From Treponema sp. (lineage in GTDB: Bacteria; Spirochaetota; Spirochaetia; Treponematales; Breznakiellaceae): DNA of 39,836 bases. Of the stretch, positions 25,225 through 33,934 are shown piece after piece (positions within the stretch are counted from its first letter, which is position 1; every line of letters begins with the position of its first letter). The notes under the pieces are model-generated. The model made no database searches, was not told the origin of the DNA, and worked only from the letters and a program-made list of their open reading frames with translations. The stretch is from contig JAIRND010000168.1 in the NCBI GenBank assembly GCA_031258225.1, positions 1 through 39,836 of the forward strand. Reading direction: 5' to 3'. The position numbers and the translations under genes were made by a program.

Positions 25225-25272
25225 GGCGTATCAAACTGAACGACTCACAGGTTGAATGATGACTGCGTACTA
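25225..25272 (-). repeat. Dispersed 48-bp repeat on the hybrid-kinase stop codon, copy 2
   Basis: Reverse-orientation partner of 19918-19964. On the minus strand it begins with the TAG stop codon of the hybrid histidine kinase and continues TACGCAGTCATCATTCAACC. It differs from copy 1 by one inserted base and one or two substitutions near the middle. It shares no homology with the coding sequences it touches beyond the stop codon. Confidence 0.85.
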
Positions 25273-27663
25273 CAGGGATTCCAGCTTTTCCCGCACGGCG
25301 TCGTATTCCAGATTGTCCAGTTGTTCGCGGAGCCAGGGGATAAGGTCTCCGCCCGATTCGTATTCGCGGCTTTCAAGTTCCGTCATCACATCTTCCATGA
25401 TGGCGGGCTTGAACCGCCTGCTGGCGTCGAGCAGTTTTTCAAGCAGGCCCGTGTCGGGGGCGGCGGCTTTCGTTTTTGGGGTATTGTTTTCCGCCGCGGC
25501 TTCAAGCAGGCGGCCCAGGTTCTCAAGGGCCGTTTCAACCTTCGCGATAAAGGCGGCGTTTTTGGAATGTACCGTTTCGTAATCGCCGGCCTTGGCGGCA
25601 CGTTCAAGTTCCTCCGCTTCGTTGCCGATTGTTCCGGCGCAGATTCCGTAGCTTGCGCCTTTAAGGCCGTGTACCGTTATGGCGTAGCGCGCCAGGGTTT
25701 CCCGCGACAGGGATCTGAGTTTTTCCAGCAGTTCCGGTGTGTGGTTCAGGTACGATTGAAGAATCCGCAGGTAGATCTCCTCGGTTCCGTAGCGTTTCAG
25801 CCCCGCCGCGAAGTCCATGCCGTCCAGCCGCGCGTTGGCGAGCGGGCCGCCTTCTACCGTGGTTTCAACCTCGTTGGCCTCCTGCCCGGCCTTCCACAGG
25901 GTCTCCTCAGTCTGCTTGTCCCGCACCCACTGGTTAAGGACCACATCCAGCCGCATAATATCAATGGGTTTCGCGATAAACGCGTTAAAGCCCGATGACA
26001 GGAACATATCCTCGTTTCCCGCCAGGGCGTTGGCGGTAAGGGCGATAATGGGTACGGTTTTGGCGTACTCCGTGCCGATTTCGTTACGGATGATCCGGGT
26101 GGCCTCAATGCCGTCCATGCCGGGCATCATGTGGTCCATGAATATTACATCGTACCGTACCTCTTCTTTACGCACCTTTTCTATCGCTTCCGGTCCGCTC
26201 AGCACGCAGTCGATGGTAAGGCCGTAGGGCAGCATGAGTCCCCTGGCCACATCCAGGTTGGTAACCACATCGTCCACTACCAGCACTTTCCCGTAGGGCA
26301 TGCGCGCCCGGATCAGGTTTTTGCTCCGGCTGCGCCGTGTCTCGATAAGCCGGAACGACATAAGGTTTTCCGCCACTTCCTTTCCAATGGGCTTGGCGTC
26401 AATGATTGTTTGGTTGATTCGCACGGTAAAGGTGCTGCCCCACCCGTATTCACTTTCCACCTCGATGGTCCCGTTCATCATTTCCACAAGCCGCTTGGTA
26501 ATGGAAAGCCCAAGGCCCGTGCCTTCGATCTTCCGGTTTGCCCTGGCGTCAAGCTGGCTGTACTCCGAAAAGAGCTTGTCGATGTCCTCCGGCCTGATCC
26601 CCTGGCCGGTATCGCTTACGGAAAAGATCACTACCGCGTCGTTGCCCTGTTGTTCCCAGCGGATCTTGAGGGTAACAACCCCCGCCCTGGTGTACTTAAA
26701 GGCGTTGGAGAGGATGTTGTTCAGCACCTGTTTTACCCGCAGTTCATCGCCAAAAAGCCGGGCGGGCAGGGTATCGTCAACGATGAGTTTGAAGGTAATG
26801 GCCTTGGAACCGATACGCACGATGTTAAGCTGTACCGTGTCGTTGATAAGGCTGGGGGTATCGTAGTTCTCCGGGATAAGTTCAAAGTTGCCCGCCTCAA
26901 TTTTGGAAATATCCAGAATGTCGTTGATGATCCCCAGGAGCGTGGAACCTGAATTGTATATCTTTTCCAGATCGGCGTGGACGGCCTCGCTCAGGTCGTT
27001 TTGCAGTTGTATCTCCGACAGGCCGATGATGGCGTTAAGGGGGGTACGGATCTCGTGGCTCATGGTAGCCAGGAAGGCGCTCTTTGCCTTTGAAGCCGCC
27101 TCCGCCGCTTCCTTGGCCTGCAGGGTCTCGGTAACATCGTGGAAGAGGATCATAACGCCCTCCACCTTGCCGGATTTGTCCCGCATGGCGGTGGTATTGG
27201 TGGTGTAGATTCTAAAGTCGCCGCCGCCGGTAATGTCCAGCGTTTCTTCCGATTCGATGGTCCCGTGTTCGACCATGGCGCGGCCGATGTAGGTTTTGGC
27301 GTGTTCCGAAAACGTATCGTTGTGGAACCGCTCAAAAACCCCGGAAAAGTGCAGTCCGTCGATAAGGCCGAAATTCTGAATCCCCGCTATTCTCAGAAAT
27401 GTATCCGTACAGTAGGCAAAGCGGCCTTCGCCGTCCAGCAGGATGATGATGTTGGAACTGTTTGTCAGCATCATGTTCATGAATTTTTCCTGCTTGGTCT
27501 GTTCCTCTTTCAGCATTGTGGCCAGGTGGTCACGGGTGGCGGACATTTTTTCAAAACGGTACATGACGTTTTGCTGCATTGCGATCTGCCGGTTGAGTTT
27601 TTTTACCTGAATCCGCAGATCCGCGTTTTCCTGCCGCAGGGCCGCTAGTTCTTCCTCTGTCAT
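25270..27663 (-). CDS. Soluble PAS hybrid histidine kinase with REC and HPt domains
   Basis: 797 aa, no membrane helix. Order: N-terminal coiled coil (about 1-62); PAS domain (about 66-180, SSNIIILLDGEGRFAYCTD onward); HisKA with His203 (ATMSHEIRTPLN); HATPase_c with N-box near 314-323, DTGQG at 351-355 and GTGLGL at 381-386; receiver with Asp510 (VIFMDHMMPGMDG) and Lys567; HPt with His665 (ITVHGLKGAS). This is a complete internal phosphorelay. It is the last gene of a four-gene operon, ten bases after the FIST gene. It probably receives its cue in the cytoplasm, possibly via FIST, and may phosphorylate the HD-GYP regulators. Confidence 0.93.
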   Translation of the reverse strand: MTEEELAALRQENADLRIQVKKLNRQIAMQQNVMYRFEKMSATRDHLATMLKEEQTKQEKFMNMMLTNSSNIIILLDGEGRFAYCTDTFLRIAGIQNFGLIDGLHFSGVFERFHNDTFSEHAKTYIGRAMVEHGTIESEETLDITGGGDFRIYTTNTTAMRDKSGKVEGVMILFHDVTETLQAKEAAEAASKAKSAFLATMSHEIRTPLNAIIGLSEIQLQNDLSEAVHADLEKIYNSGSTLLGIINDILDISKIEAGNFELIPENYDTPSLINDTVQLNIVRIGSKAITFKLIVDDTLPARLFGDELRVKQVLNNILSNAFKYTRAGVVTLKIRWEQQGNDAVVIFSVSDTGQGIRPEDIDKLFSEYSQLDARANRKIEGTGLGLSITKRLVEMMNGTIEVESEYGWGSTFTVRINQTIIDAKPIGKEVAENLMSFRLIETRRSRSKNLIRARMPYGKVLVVDDVVTNLDVARGLMLPYGLTIDCVLSGPEAIEKVRKEEVRYDVIFMDHMMPGMDGIEATRIIRNEIGTEYAKTVPIIALTANALAGNEDMFLSSGFNAFIAKPIDIMRLDVVLNQWVRDKQTEETLWKAGQEANEVETTVEGGPLANARLDGMDFAAGLKRYGTEEIYLRILQSYLNHTPELLEKLRSLSRETLARYAITVHGLKGASYGICAGTIGNEAEELERAAKAGDYETVHSKNAAFIAKVETALENLGRLLEAAAENNTPKTKAAAPDTGLLEKLLDASRRFKPAIMEDVMTELESREYESGGDLIPWLREQLDNLEYDAVREKLESL

Positions 27664-27673
27664 TGCCTTCCTC

Positions 27674-28822
27674 TTACAGAATACAGATGATTAGCGAGTC
27701 GTTTTGCAGGTGGTTTACCACGCTGCCGTTATCAAGAAACGAAGGAAATATTTCACCCCCCGAATACACAAAATAGTAGGGCGCCCGGTCGCCGACGCAG
27801 TCCCGTACTGTTTCGTGTTCCGCCATTGTCTTTACGCCAAGGGCCCAGTTCCGGCCCGCGCAGGAGTACATCAGTATGCCCCGCCCGCGGGCTTTTTCCA
27901 GGGCTTCCCGTACCTTGCCGGCGGTAGAGCTGATTACGTCTTCCTGGCTCATGGGCGCCAGGGCCAGGGTGGAATTGACCGGGGCGGCGCCGCAGAGAAT
28001 AACCCCGCCGCCCTCGGCGGCGCTTATGGCCGCCCTGACCAGAATGGACCGGTCTTCCAGTTGGATGATAAAGGGCAGGGAAGCAAGGGCCCCAATATCG
28101 CCGCTTTTCACCAGGCCGACGGATTCCAGATAGGCAACGGCGGGCATGTTATTTACGGTTTGTAAAACATTGCGGTTTATTCCGGTGATCACCGCCTTCT
28201 GTTTCAGTATGTTTTCCTCGCTTACCGAAACACTGAGGAAGACAGGATCCACATCGCCGGAAAGCGCCAAAAGAACCATGGACTCCGTGTAGCTCTGGCC
28301 CCTGTAAATTGTGTAGGACCTGCTGAAATCCGGCTCGTTGGAAATGGCCAGAGTCCCAAAGGCGGGGATGCCCCCGGAAAGCGAATCGACCTGCTCGATA
28401 AATTCGTCCCCCCCCACGGTTAGCATGAACGGGATAAACGGCATAAGCAGCGAAGGTTTTCCGGCGGCGGCGATCCTGTTGTAGAGTTCCGTCAGGGGCC
28501 CGTCAACCGAATCGGTAATGGGCGATGAAACACCGCTTGTAAATTTGACCGAATCGCTGGTCAGCACCGTCAGGCTAAGACCCATGTCGCTGATACACAA
28601 CGGCGTTGAAAGGCTTATGGTGGTAGTACCCACCACGTCAAAGGGGAGTTTATCGGAAAGGGCCTTCACCACCCCGTTGTCCAGAAACTCGCTGAAGCAA
28701 TGGACAATTCCCACCGAGTTCGCCAGCAGATTGTTGTCCGGATCCACCTGTTTCAGCAGTTCCGCTACCGCCGCTTCCTGATCGTCAATCTCATCGGTAA
28801 AAGCGTTGATCGTCCTGATCAT
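27674..28822 (-). CDS. FIST-domain sensory protein
   Basis: 382 aa with an N-terminal FIST domain (SVGIVHCFSEFLDNGVVKAL, VVGTTTISLSTPL, GIPAFGTLAISNEPDFSRS) and FIST_C (about 225-370, VAYLESVGLVKSGDIGALAS, then GRGILMYSCAGRNWALG). FIST domains are proposed small-ligand sensors that often accompany kinases or chemoreceptors. There is no signal peptide or membrane helix, so it is probably cytosolic. It sits between an HD-GYP regulator (15-base gap) and the hybrid kinase (10-base gap), suggesting that it supplies the input to that kinase. The ligand is not predictable here. Confidence 0.85.
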   Translation of the reverse strand: MIRTINAFTDEIDDQEAAVAELLKQVDPDNNLLANSVGIVHCFSEFLDNGVVKALSDKLPFDVVGTTTISLSTPLCISDMGLSLTVLTSDSVKFTSGVSSPITDSVDGPLTELYNRIAAAGKPSLLMPFIPFMLTVGGDEFIEQVDSLSGGIPAFGTLAISNEPDFSRSYTIYRGQSYTESMVLLALSGDVDPVFLSVSVSEENILKQKAVITGINRNVLQTVNNMPAVAYLESVGLVKSGDIGALASLPFIIQLEDRSILVRAAISAAEGGGVILCGAAPVNSTLALAPMSQEDVISSTAGKVREALEKARGRGILMYSCAGRNWALGVKTMAEHETVRDCVGDRAPYYFVYSGGEIFPSFLDNGSVVNHLQNDSLIICIL

Positions 28823-28837
28823 GATCCAACCTCCATC

Positions 28838-29872
28838 CTATTTCTTGGCTGCCGCCCGGGCCAATTCTTCGTTAATGGCCTCAAAGGCGTCTATAATCCG
28901 TTCATCAAAGACGGTTCCCTTACCATCTATGATGATACGGCAGGCTTCCGCGTGGCTCATTCCCCGGCGGTACACCCGGTTATCCACCAGGGCGTCGTAC
29001 ACATCCGCTACCGCCATGATCCGTCCGCACAGGGGTATGTCGTCCCCGGCAAGGCGGCGGGGATACCCCTTGCCGTCGTACCGCTCATGGTGGGAGGCGG
29101 CGATCATCCTGGCGTAGTGAAGGTACTGCTGGGTGGGGGTACGGGCCAGCATGTTCTTCAGTATTTCCTCGCCGATGATCGTATGCTGCTTCATGGCGGC
29201 AAATTCCCCGTCGTCCAGCCGGCCGGGCTTCAACAGTATCGTATCGCTGATGGCGATCTTCCCAATATCGTGAAAGGGGGCGGCCCGGACCATCATGGCA
29301 AGATCCATTGATGTAAGTTCATCGGTAAAAAGCCCCATGTCAATAAGTTTACGGCCCAGCATGTTCACGTATCCGCTGGTCCGAGCTACATGCTCCCCGG
29401 TGTTTTCATCCCTGCACTCAATAAGTTCCGCAAAGGACAGGGCCACGCTGTCCGACATCTTCGCCACGGTGTTTTCAAGCTGGGCCTGGTAGGATGAAAA
29501 GCGCAGGTGCAATTCGATGCGGTGCAGCAGGATACTTTTTTCTACCGGCTTGGTAATAAAGTCCCGTGCCCCGGACTGGAGCCCCCGGACCTCGGTTTCC
29601 GTATCGTGATTGCCGGTAAGAAAGATAACCGGAATACTCCCCAGATAGTGGTTCAGCCTGAGCCGTTTCAGAGTCTCAAAGCCGTTCATGCCGGGCATTT
29701 CAATGTCAAGGAGGATAAGGTCGGGCTTTTCCTTCATGCAGATCTGCAGGGCCAGGGGGCCCGATTTCGCCAGGGAAACCTCGTAGTTTTCCCCCAGTTG
29801 GGCGCCGATCTGCTTGAGGCTTGAGATGTTGTCGTCAACCACCAGTATTTTGCTCAGGGGATTTTCATTCAT
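28838..29872 (-). CDS. REC-HD-GYP response regulator (second copy, catalytic residues intact)
   Basis: 344 aa. The N-terminal receiver has the phospho-acceptor Asp in LILLDIEMPGMNGFETL and Lys in FITKPVEKS. The C-terminal HD-GYP domain has His in TGEHVARTSG, HD in APFHDIGKI, MKQHTIIGEE, ASHHERYDGKGYP, and the terminal Asp290 in AVADVYDAL. All expected metal ligands of a two-metal c-di-GMP phosphodiesterase are present. The start overlaps the stop of the upstream paralogue by eight bases. Likely output: lowering c-di-GMP on phosphorylation by the hybrid kinase. Confidence 0.92.
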   Translation of the reverse strand: MNENPLSKILVVDDNISSLKQIGAQLGENYEVSLAKSGPLALQICMKEKPDLILLDIEMPGMNGFETLKRLRLNHYLGSIPVIFLTGNHDTETEVRGLQSGARDFITKPVEKSILLHRIELHLRFSSYQAQLENTVAKMSDSVALSFAELIECRDENTGEHVARTSGYVNMLGRKLIDMGLFTDELTSMDLAMMVRAAPFHDIGKIAISDTILLKPGRLDDGEFAAMKQHTIIGEEILKNMLARTPTQQYLHYARMIAASHHERYDGKGYPRRLAGDDIPLCGRIMAVADVYDALVDNRVYRRGMSHAEACRIIIDGKGTVFDERIIDAFEAINEELARAAAKK

Positions 29873-30929
29873 TCCGTAAATCTCTCCCCTGAATTTTTAC
29901 CAGCGACTCCACGGAAACGATAAGAGACGCGAATTCCTGCCGGACGGAGGCAAAGGCGTCCACGATCCTTGGATCAAACCAGGTTCCCTTCCCATCAAAA
30001 ATGACGCGGCAGGCGTCCTCGTGGCTCAGGGCCTTCCGGTAAACCCTGTCGGTTATGCAGCCGTCATAAACGTTGGCCACCGCCATGATCCGCGCGCAAA
30101 GGGGAATGTCGTCCCCGGCAAGCCCGTGGGGGTAGCCTGTGCCGTCGTACTTTTCGTGGTGGCTTTCGGCGATAAGCCTGGCGAATTTAAGGTAGTGCTG
30201 CTCCGGGGTGCGCCTGTAGATCGCGTCAAGAAAATGCGCCCCAATAAGGGTATGTTTTTTTACCTCGGCGTACTCGTCAGGCGTAAGGGCCCCCTTCTTG
30301 AGCAGGAGCGTATCGCTGACGCCGATCTTGCCGACATCGTGGAACGGCGCCGCCCGGGCGATCATATCCATGTCGGCCTCGTTAAGCGTGTCCCCAAAAA
30401 CGCCGCTTGCCAGGAGTTCCCGGCCCAGAATCTCTACGTATTTGCCGGTCCGCAGCACGTGGGTTCCCGCGTTATCGTCCTTACATTCAACCAGTTCCGC
30501 GAACGAGGTAACAATACTGGTTTCCAGTTCCTTTACCGTGTTTTCCAGGGAACTCTGATAGGCGGCAAACTGCAGGTGGAGTTCCAGCCGGTGAAAGAGA
30601 ATGTCCTTGTTGGCCGGTTTGGTAATAAAATCCATGGCCCCCGACTCAAGGGCCCTGATCTCGGTAGCCGTGTCGCGGTTGCCCGTAAGAAAAATAACCG
30701 GTATGGGACTGAATTCCGGGTCCGCCTTGAGCCTGCCGATAGTCTCAAAACCGTCCATGCCGGGCATCTCAATATCCAAAAGAATAAGATCGGGCCGTTC
30801 CTGCCGGCATATCTTCAGCGCCATGGAGCCCGATTTGGCAAGGGAAACTTCGTAATGGGAGGTAAGCTGCGCGCCGATTTGCTTGAGACTTGCCAGATTG
30901 TCATCCACAACCAGTATCTGTTTTGCCAT
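29865..30929 (-). CDS. REC-HD-GYP response regulator (first copy, terminal metal Asp replaced by Asn)
   Basis: 354 aa, clearly a paralogue of the next gene. Receiver: LILLDIEMPGMDGFETI with Asp, FITKPANKD with Lys. HD-GYP: THVLRTGKY, APFHDVGKIG, VKKHTLIG and SHHEKYDGTGYP are present. The last conserved Asp of the AVADVYDAL motif is Asn286 (AVANVYDGC, codon AAC). Loss of that ligand may weaken or abolish phosphodiesterase activity, leaving a c-di-GMP-binding or protein-interaction role. An AGGAG precedes the ATG. First gene of the signalling operon. Confidence 0.92.
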   Translation of the reverse strand: MAKQILVVDDNLASLKQIGAQLTSHYEVSLAKSGSMALKICRQERPDLILLDIEMPGMDGFETIGRLKADPEFSPIPVIFLTGNRDTATEIRALESGAMDFITKPANKDILFHRLELHLQFAAYQSSLENTVKELETSIVTSFAELVECKDDNAGTHVLRTGKYVEILGRELLASGVFGDTLNEADMDMIARAAPFHDVGKIGVSDTLLLKKGALTPDEYAEVKKHTLIGAHFLDAIYRRTPEQHYLKFARLIAESHHEKYDGTGYPHGLAGDDIPLCARIMAVANVYDGCITDRVYRKALSHEDACRVIFDGKGTWFDPRIVDAFASVRQEFASLIVSVESLVKIQGRDLRNE

Positions 30930-31086
30930 GCCGGTAATACTCCTGTATAAAGTTAACAGCCTTCAAGCAGGGTTAATCTACCACGTATCCGGTACTTGCG
31001 CAATATTTCAACCGGCCATTATTCCCACAACACCCGCCGATGCCCTGCCACGGTAAACCCATAGAAATTGGAGCGGTAGCCGGATA

Positions 31087-32274
31087 CTAAAAATCGTTTT
31101 TTACGGCGCGGCCGCCTATCAGAACGGCCCGGATGTTGAAATCCCCGTCAAATACCGTAATATCCGCGTCATGTCCGGGGATAATGGCCCCCTTGCGCCG
31201 GTAGCGCATCACGTTGGCCGGGTTAAACGTGGCGGTTTTTACCGCGTCCTCTATGGTAAAACCGTATGTTACCAGGTTCCGTATTCCCCGGATAATGGTC
31301 AGCGAGGAACCCGCGATAACATCGTCAAGTTTCCGGTGAAACACCCCGTCGTGGAAGATCACTTCCTCGCCGTTGGCGAAGAACGGGCCCGTTTCCTGTT
31401 CGGTGGGTTTTAAGGCGTCGGTAACCAGGACGATCTTGTCTATCGGCTTGTCCCTGAGGAGGAGCTTGTACAGGTCCGGGTGTACGTGGTGGCCGTCGGC
31501 TATTATCTCGCAGGATATTTCCGGATGTATCAGGATGGCCCCCACGGCGTTGGGGTTCCGCTGGTCCAGCTTGCTCATGGCGTTGAACAGGTGGGTTGAG
31601 TGGAGAATTCCCGCCTGCATGCCTTCGACCATGTTCTCGTAGTTGGCGTCGGTATGCCCCGCCTGCAGGATAATTCCCTTTTTGATGCAGTAAAGGGCCA
31701 GCTCCCTCATGCCCTTTAGTTCCGGCGCCACCGTCATGTTGATGATGTGTCCGCTTGACGCATCCCAGAGCCGCTCCATCAGGGGCATGTCCACAAGGCT
31801 TACCGTTTCCGGCCTCTGCACGCCAAGGCGGTTGGGGGAAATGAACGGCCCCTCCAGGTGGAGGCCCATGATCCGCGCCCCCTTCTCTTTTCCCATCGCG
31901 CCGGTTACGGCTTTTACCGCGTTAAGAAGGGTTTCAGGGTCCGAGGGGTAGAGGGTGGGATGAAAGGAGGTAACTCCGTAGTTCGCGAGAATCCGGGACA
32001 TTTCAATGGTGGAATCGACGCCCCTGTCCCGCGAAACAAAGGCGTCGTCCGTGCCATACCCTCCAAAGCCGTGAATATGGGTATCAATAAACCCCGGGGC
32101 AATGTAGCTTTCCGCTACGTCAACAATTCTGGTTCCCGCCCCGAACCGCTTTTGGTCGAAACGGCGCCGGGAAAAAACATCCGCCACCAGCCCGTTTTCC
32201 ACAAGCACGGCGCAGTGTTCCATGGCGGCAAAGCCGGTCATCACCGTGCCATTGTACAGGCATATCGAATCCAT
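31087..32274 (-). CDS. nagA: N-acetylglucosamine-6-phosphate deacetylase
   Basis: 395-aa amidohydrolase removing acetate from GlcNAc-6-phosphate in amino-sugar catabolism. Metal motif DTHIHG (His66, His68); LEGPFISPNRLG supplies the family Glu; QAGHTDANYENM and THLFNAMSKLDQRNPN provide further ligands and substrate contacts; VTDALKPT carries the catalytic Asp. The N-terminal beta-strand (SICLYNGTVMTG) supports the first ATG. No Shine-Dalgarno is present, and a TATACT box ends six bases before the ATG, suggesting a leaderless transcript. nagB is not in the window. Confidence 0.93.
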   Translation of the reverse strand: MDSICLYNGTVMTGFAAMEHCAVLVENGLVADVFSRRRFDQKRFGAGTRIVDVAESYIAPGFIDTHIHGFGGYGTDDAFVSRDRGVDSTIEMSRILANYGVTSFHPTLYPSDPETLLNAVKAVTGAMGKEKGARIMGLHLEGPFISPNRLGVQRPETVSLVDMPLMERLWDASSGHIINMTVAPELKGMRELALYCIKKGIILQAGHTDANYENMVEGMQAGILHSTHLFNAMSKLDQRNPNAVGAILIHPEISCEIIADGHHVHPDLYKLLLRDKPIDKIVLVTDALKPTEQETGPFFANGEEVIFHDGVFHRKLDDVIAGSSLTIIRGIRNLVTYGFTIEDAVKTATFNPANVMRYRRKGAIIPGHDADITVFDGDFNIRAVLIGGRAVKNDF

Positions 32275-32308
32275 ACGTTAAGTATAGACGATTGGACGGG
32301 ATCTTCAA
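32275..32308 (-). promoter_or_regulatory. Candidate nagA promoter giving a leaderless mRNA
   Basis: On the minus strand TTGAAG (32303-32308), a 16-base spacer and TATACT (32281-32286) are followed by TAACGT and then the nagA ATG. The expected start point falls on or next to the A of the start codon. There is no purine-rich ribosome-binding motif in the gap. Confidence 0.45.
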
Positions 32309-32320
32309 ATACGGCCGCGG

Positions 32321-32365
32321 GCCGGCGCATATAAACCATTTGAACCGCGCCTAACACAGGTTGTG
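32321..32365. repeat. Dispersed 45-bp repeat, copy 2
   Basis: Begins GCCGGCGCATATAAACCATT and ends CACAGGTTGTG. It matches 10002-10046 with about four substitutions and one gap. It lies between the cls stop and the nagA promoter, upstream of that promoter on the minus strand. Confidence 0.6.
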
Positions 32366-32392
32366 CGAAATTGGTTGGCAATCATGTTAGCC

Positions 32393-33934
32393 TTACATCA
32401 GGGGGGCAAAGAGCCGCAGGGCGTCGGGGATAACCCGCTGGACTATGGTACGGGCGCAGTCCTTGGGCGTAATTTCGTGGCAGAGGGGCAGGGTGTTAAG
32501 AAAGTCCTCCTTAACGGCCATTATGCTCCGGTTGTGGTACAAAACCACCCCGCATTCAAAGTGCAGGTACAGGCTGCGGAAATCCAGATTGGTGGTGCCT
32601 ACCGTGGCTACCCGGTCGTCGGATACAAAGGTCTTGGAGTGGTTAAAACCGTTGGTATACTCGTAGACCCTTACCCCCGCGCTGATAAGCTGCCGGTAAT
32701 ACGAGCGGGACGTAATGGCCACAATTTTTTTGTCCCAGCGGTGGGGCGTAATAATCCGCACGTCCACTCCGCTCTTTGCCGTCAGCGTAAGGGCGGAGAT
32801 AATATTATCGTCCACTACAAGGTAGGGAGTATTGATGTACACATAATCCCGCGCGTTGTTGATAATCTGAATGTACACGTGTTCTCCCACGTGTTCAGTG
32901 TCAATGGGACTGTCCGCGTAGGGCTGGACAAACCCGTCGGATTCTACCGGACAGCCGTCCTTCCAGGGGTACAGGGCCGGATACTGTTCGTTCCGCCAGG
33001 GTTCCATGTTCCACATCTGGAGGAAGATAAGGGTAAGGGACCAGGCCGCTTCTCCCCGCAGCATAATCGCGGCGTCTTTCCAGTGTCCAAAACGTTCCAC
33101 GATGTTGATATACTCGTCCGCAAGGTTAATGCCGCCGGTAAAGGCCGTCTTCCCGTCAATGCAGATAAGTTTGCGGTGGTCCCGGTTGTTTTGCAGGGAA
33201 GAGAGTATGGGCCTGAAGGTGTTAAAGACGATGCACTTGATTCCCTTCCGGTCCATTTGGTCGATAAAATTTGGGGGCAGGGACATGAAGCACCCAAGGT
33301 CGTCGTAGATAAGCCGTATGTCAAGACCGTCCCGGGCCTTACGTTCCAGAATTTCCAGGATGGAGTCCAGCATCTGCCCCTGCCTGATGATAAAAAATTC
33401 CAGAAAAATGTAGCGTTCCGCTTTTTCCAGTTCTTCCAGGACCTTTTTGTAAAAAGCCTCCCCGGAGGGCAGGTATTCCGCCTGGGTATGCCGGTAGATC
33501 GGGAATCCGGCGTATTTCTGCAGGTAGCGGGCCTGGGGAAGAAAATCCAGGCTTTCCGCCGGCAGGGAGGGGAGGATGTCACCGGGAAGATAGAAATACT
33601 CCTCGCTCCGGCGTCTTGCCTGTTCCGAATAGCGGCGGAGCTTGCGGGGATTGGAGTTAAAGAGAAAGATGATGTACAGGATACCGCCAAAGATGGGGAT
33701 GAGCAGGATAAGGAAAATCCAGGTTAGTTTGTAGGCGGGCTTTTCAACTTTATTAAGGATGTACACGCATACAATAATGCTTAACACCTTAAGTGCCCAG
33801 TTGACGTAGAGAAACAGTATGCTGGAACCGGCAATCAGCGACACCAGAAAACCGATCTGGAGCAGCAGCGCGCCCGCCACAAGAAACCGGCGGCGGAACA
33901 CCACCCGCGCCCAGGGATTTTTTATGCCGGCCAT
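32393..33934 (-). CDS. cls: Cardiolipin synthase
   Basis: 513-aa membrane phospholipase-D-family enzyme joining two phosphatidylglycerols to cardiolipin. Hydrophobic helices lie at about 17-40, 44-62 and 70-92. Two HxKxxxxD motifs follow: His253/Lys255/Asp260 (HRKLICIDG, then GGINLADEY) and a second near 430 (NHSKTFVSDD, then GTTNLDFRS). ATG 33934 was chosen over a longer frame because AAGGAG lies seven bases upstream and the protein then starts directly before the first helix. It overlaps the YciO-like gene by 13 bases, so the two are co-translated. Confidence 0.92.
   Translation of the reverse strand: MAGIKNPWARVVFRRRFLVAGALLLQIGFLVSLIAGSSILFLYVNWALKVLSIIVCVYILNKVEKPAYKLTWIFLILLIPIFGGILYIIFLFNSNPRKLRRYSEQARRRSEEYFYLPGDILPSLPAESLDFLPQARYLQKYAGFPIYRHTQAEYLPSGEAFYKKVLEELEKAERYIFLEFFIIRQGQMLDSILEILERKARDGLDIRLIYDDLGCFMSLPPNFIDQMDRKGIKCIVFNTFRPILSSLQNNRDHRKLICIDGKTAFTGGINLADEYINIVERFGHWKDAAIMLRGEAAWSLTLIFLQMWNMEPWRNEQYPALYPWKDGCPVESDGFVQPYADSPIDTEHVGEHVYIQIINNARDYVYINTPYLVVDDNIISALTLTAKSGVDVRIITPHRWDKKIVAITSRSYYRQLISAGVRVYEYTNGFNHSKTFVSDDRVATVGTTNLDFRSLYLHFECGVVLYHNRSIMAVKEDFLNTLPLCHEITPKDCARTIVQRVIPDALRLFAPLM

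Larger units (their letters stand above)
24825..25269. other. 445-base repeat-rich gap between convergent genes
   Basis: No gene was found. In order it holds: a two-tier stem-loop (24831-24898); an 11-base match to the start of the dispersed repeat (TACGCAGTCAT, 24899-24909); a small hairpin TGGTGT/ACACCA (24977-24994); a long nested palindrome (25058-25195); and copy 2 of the dispersed repeat (25225-25272). The concentration of palindromes between two 3' ends suggests a landing area for extragenic elements or one structured transcript. Ordinary T-tract terminators are not evident. Confidence 0.7.

Noticed and set aside
32363-33727. 454-codon open frame on the plus strand across cls
   Set aside because: Fully antisense to cardiolipin synthase, which has both catalytic motifs. 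The frame is a by-product of GC-rich codon use, and its translation is a low-complexity mix without domains.
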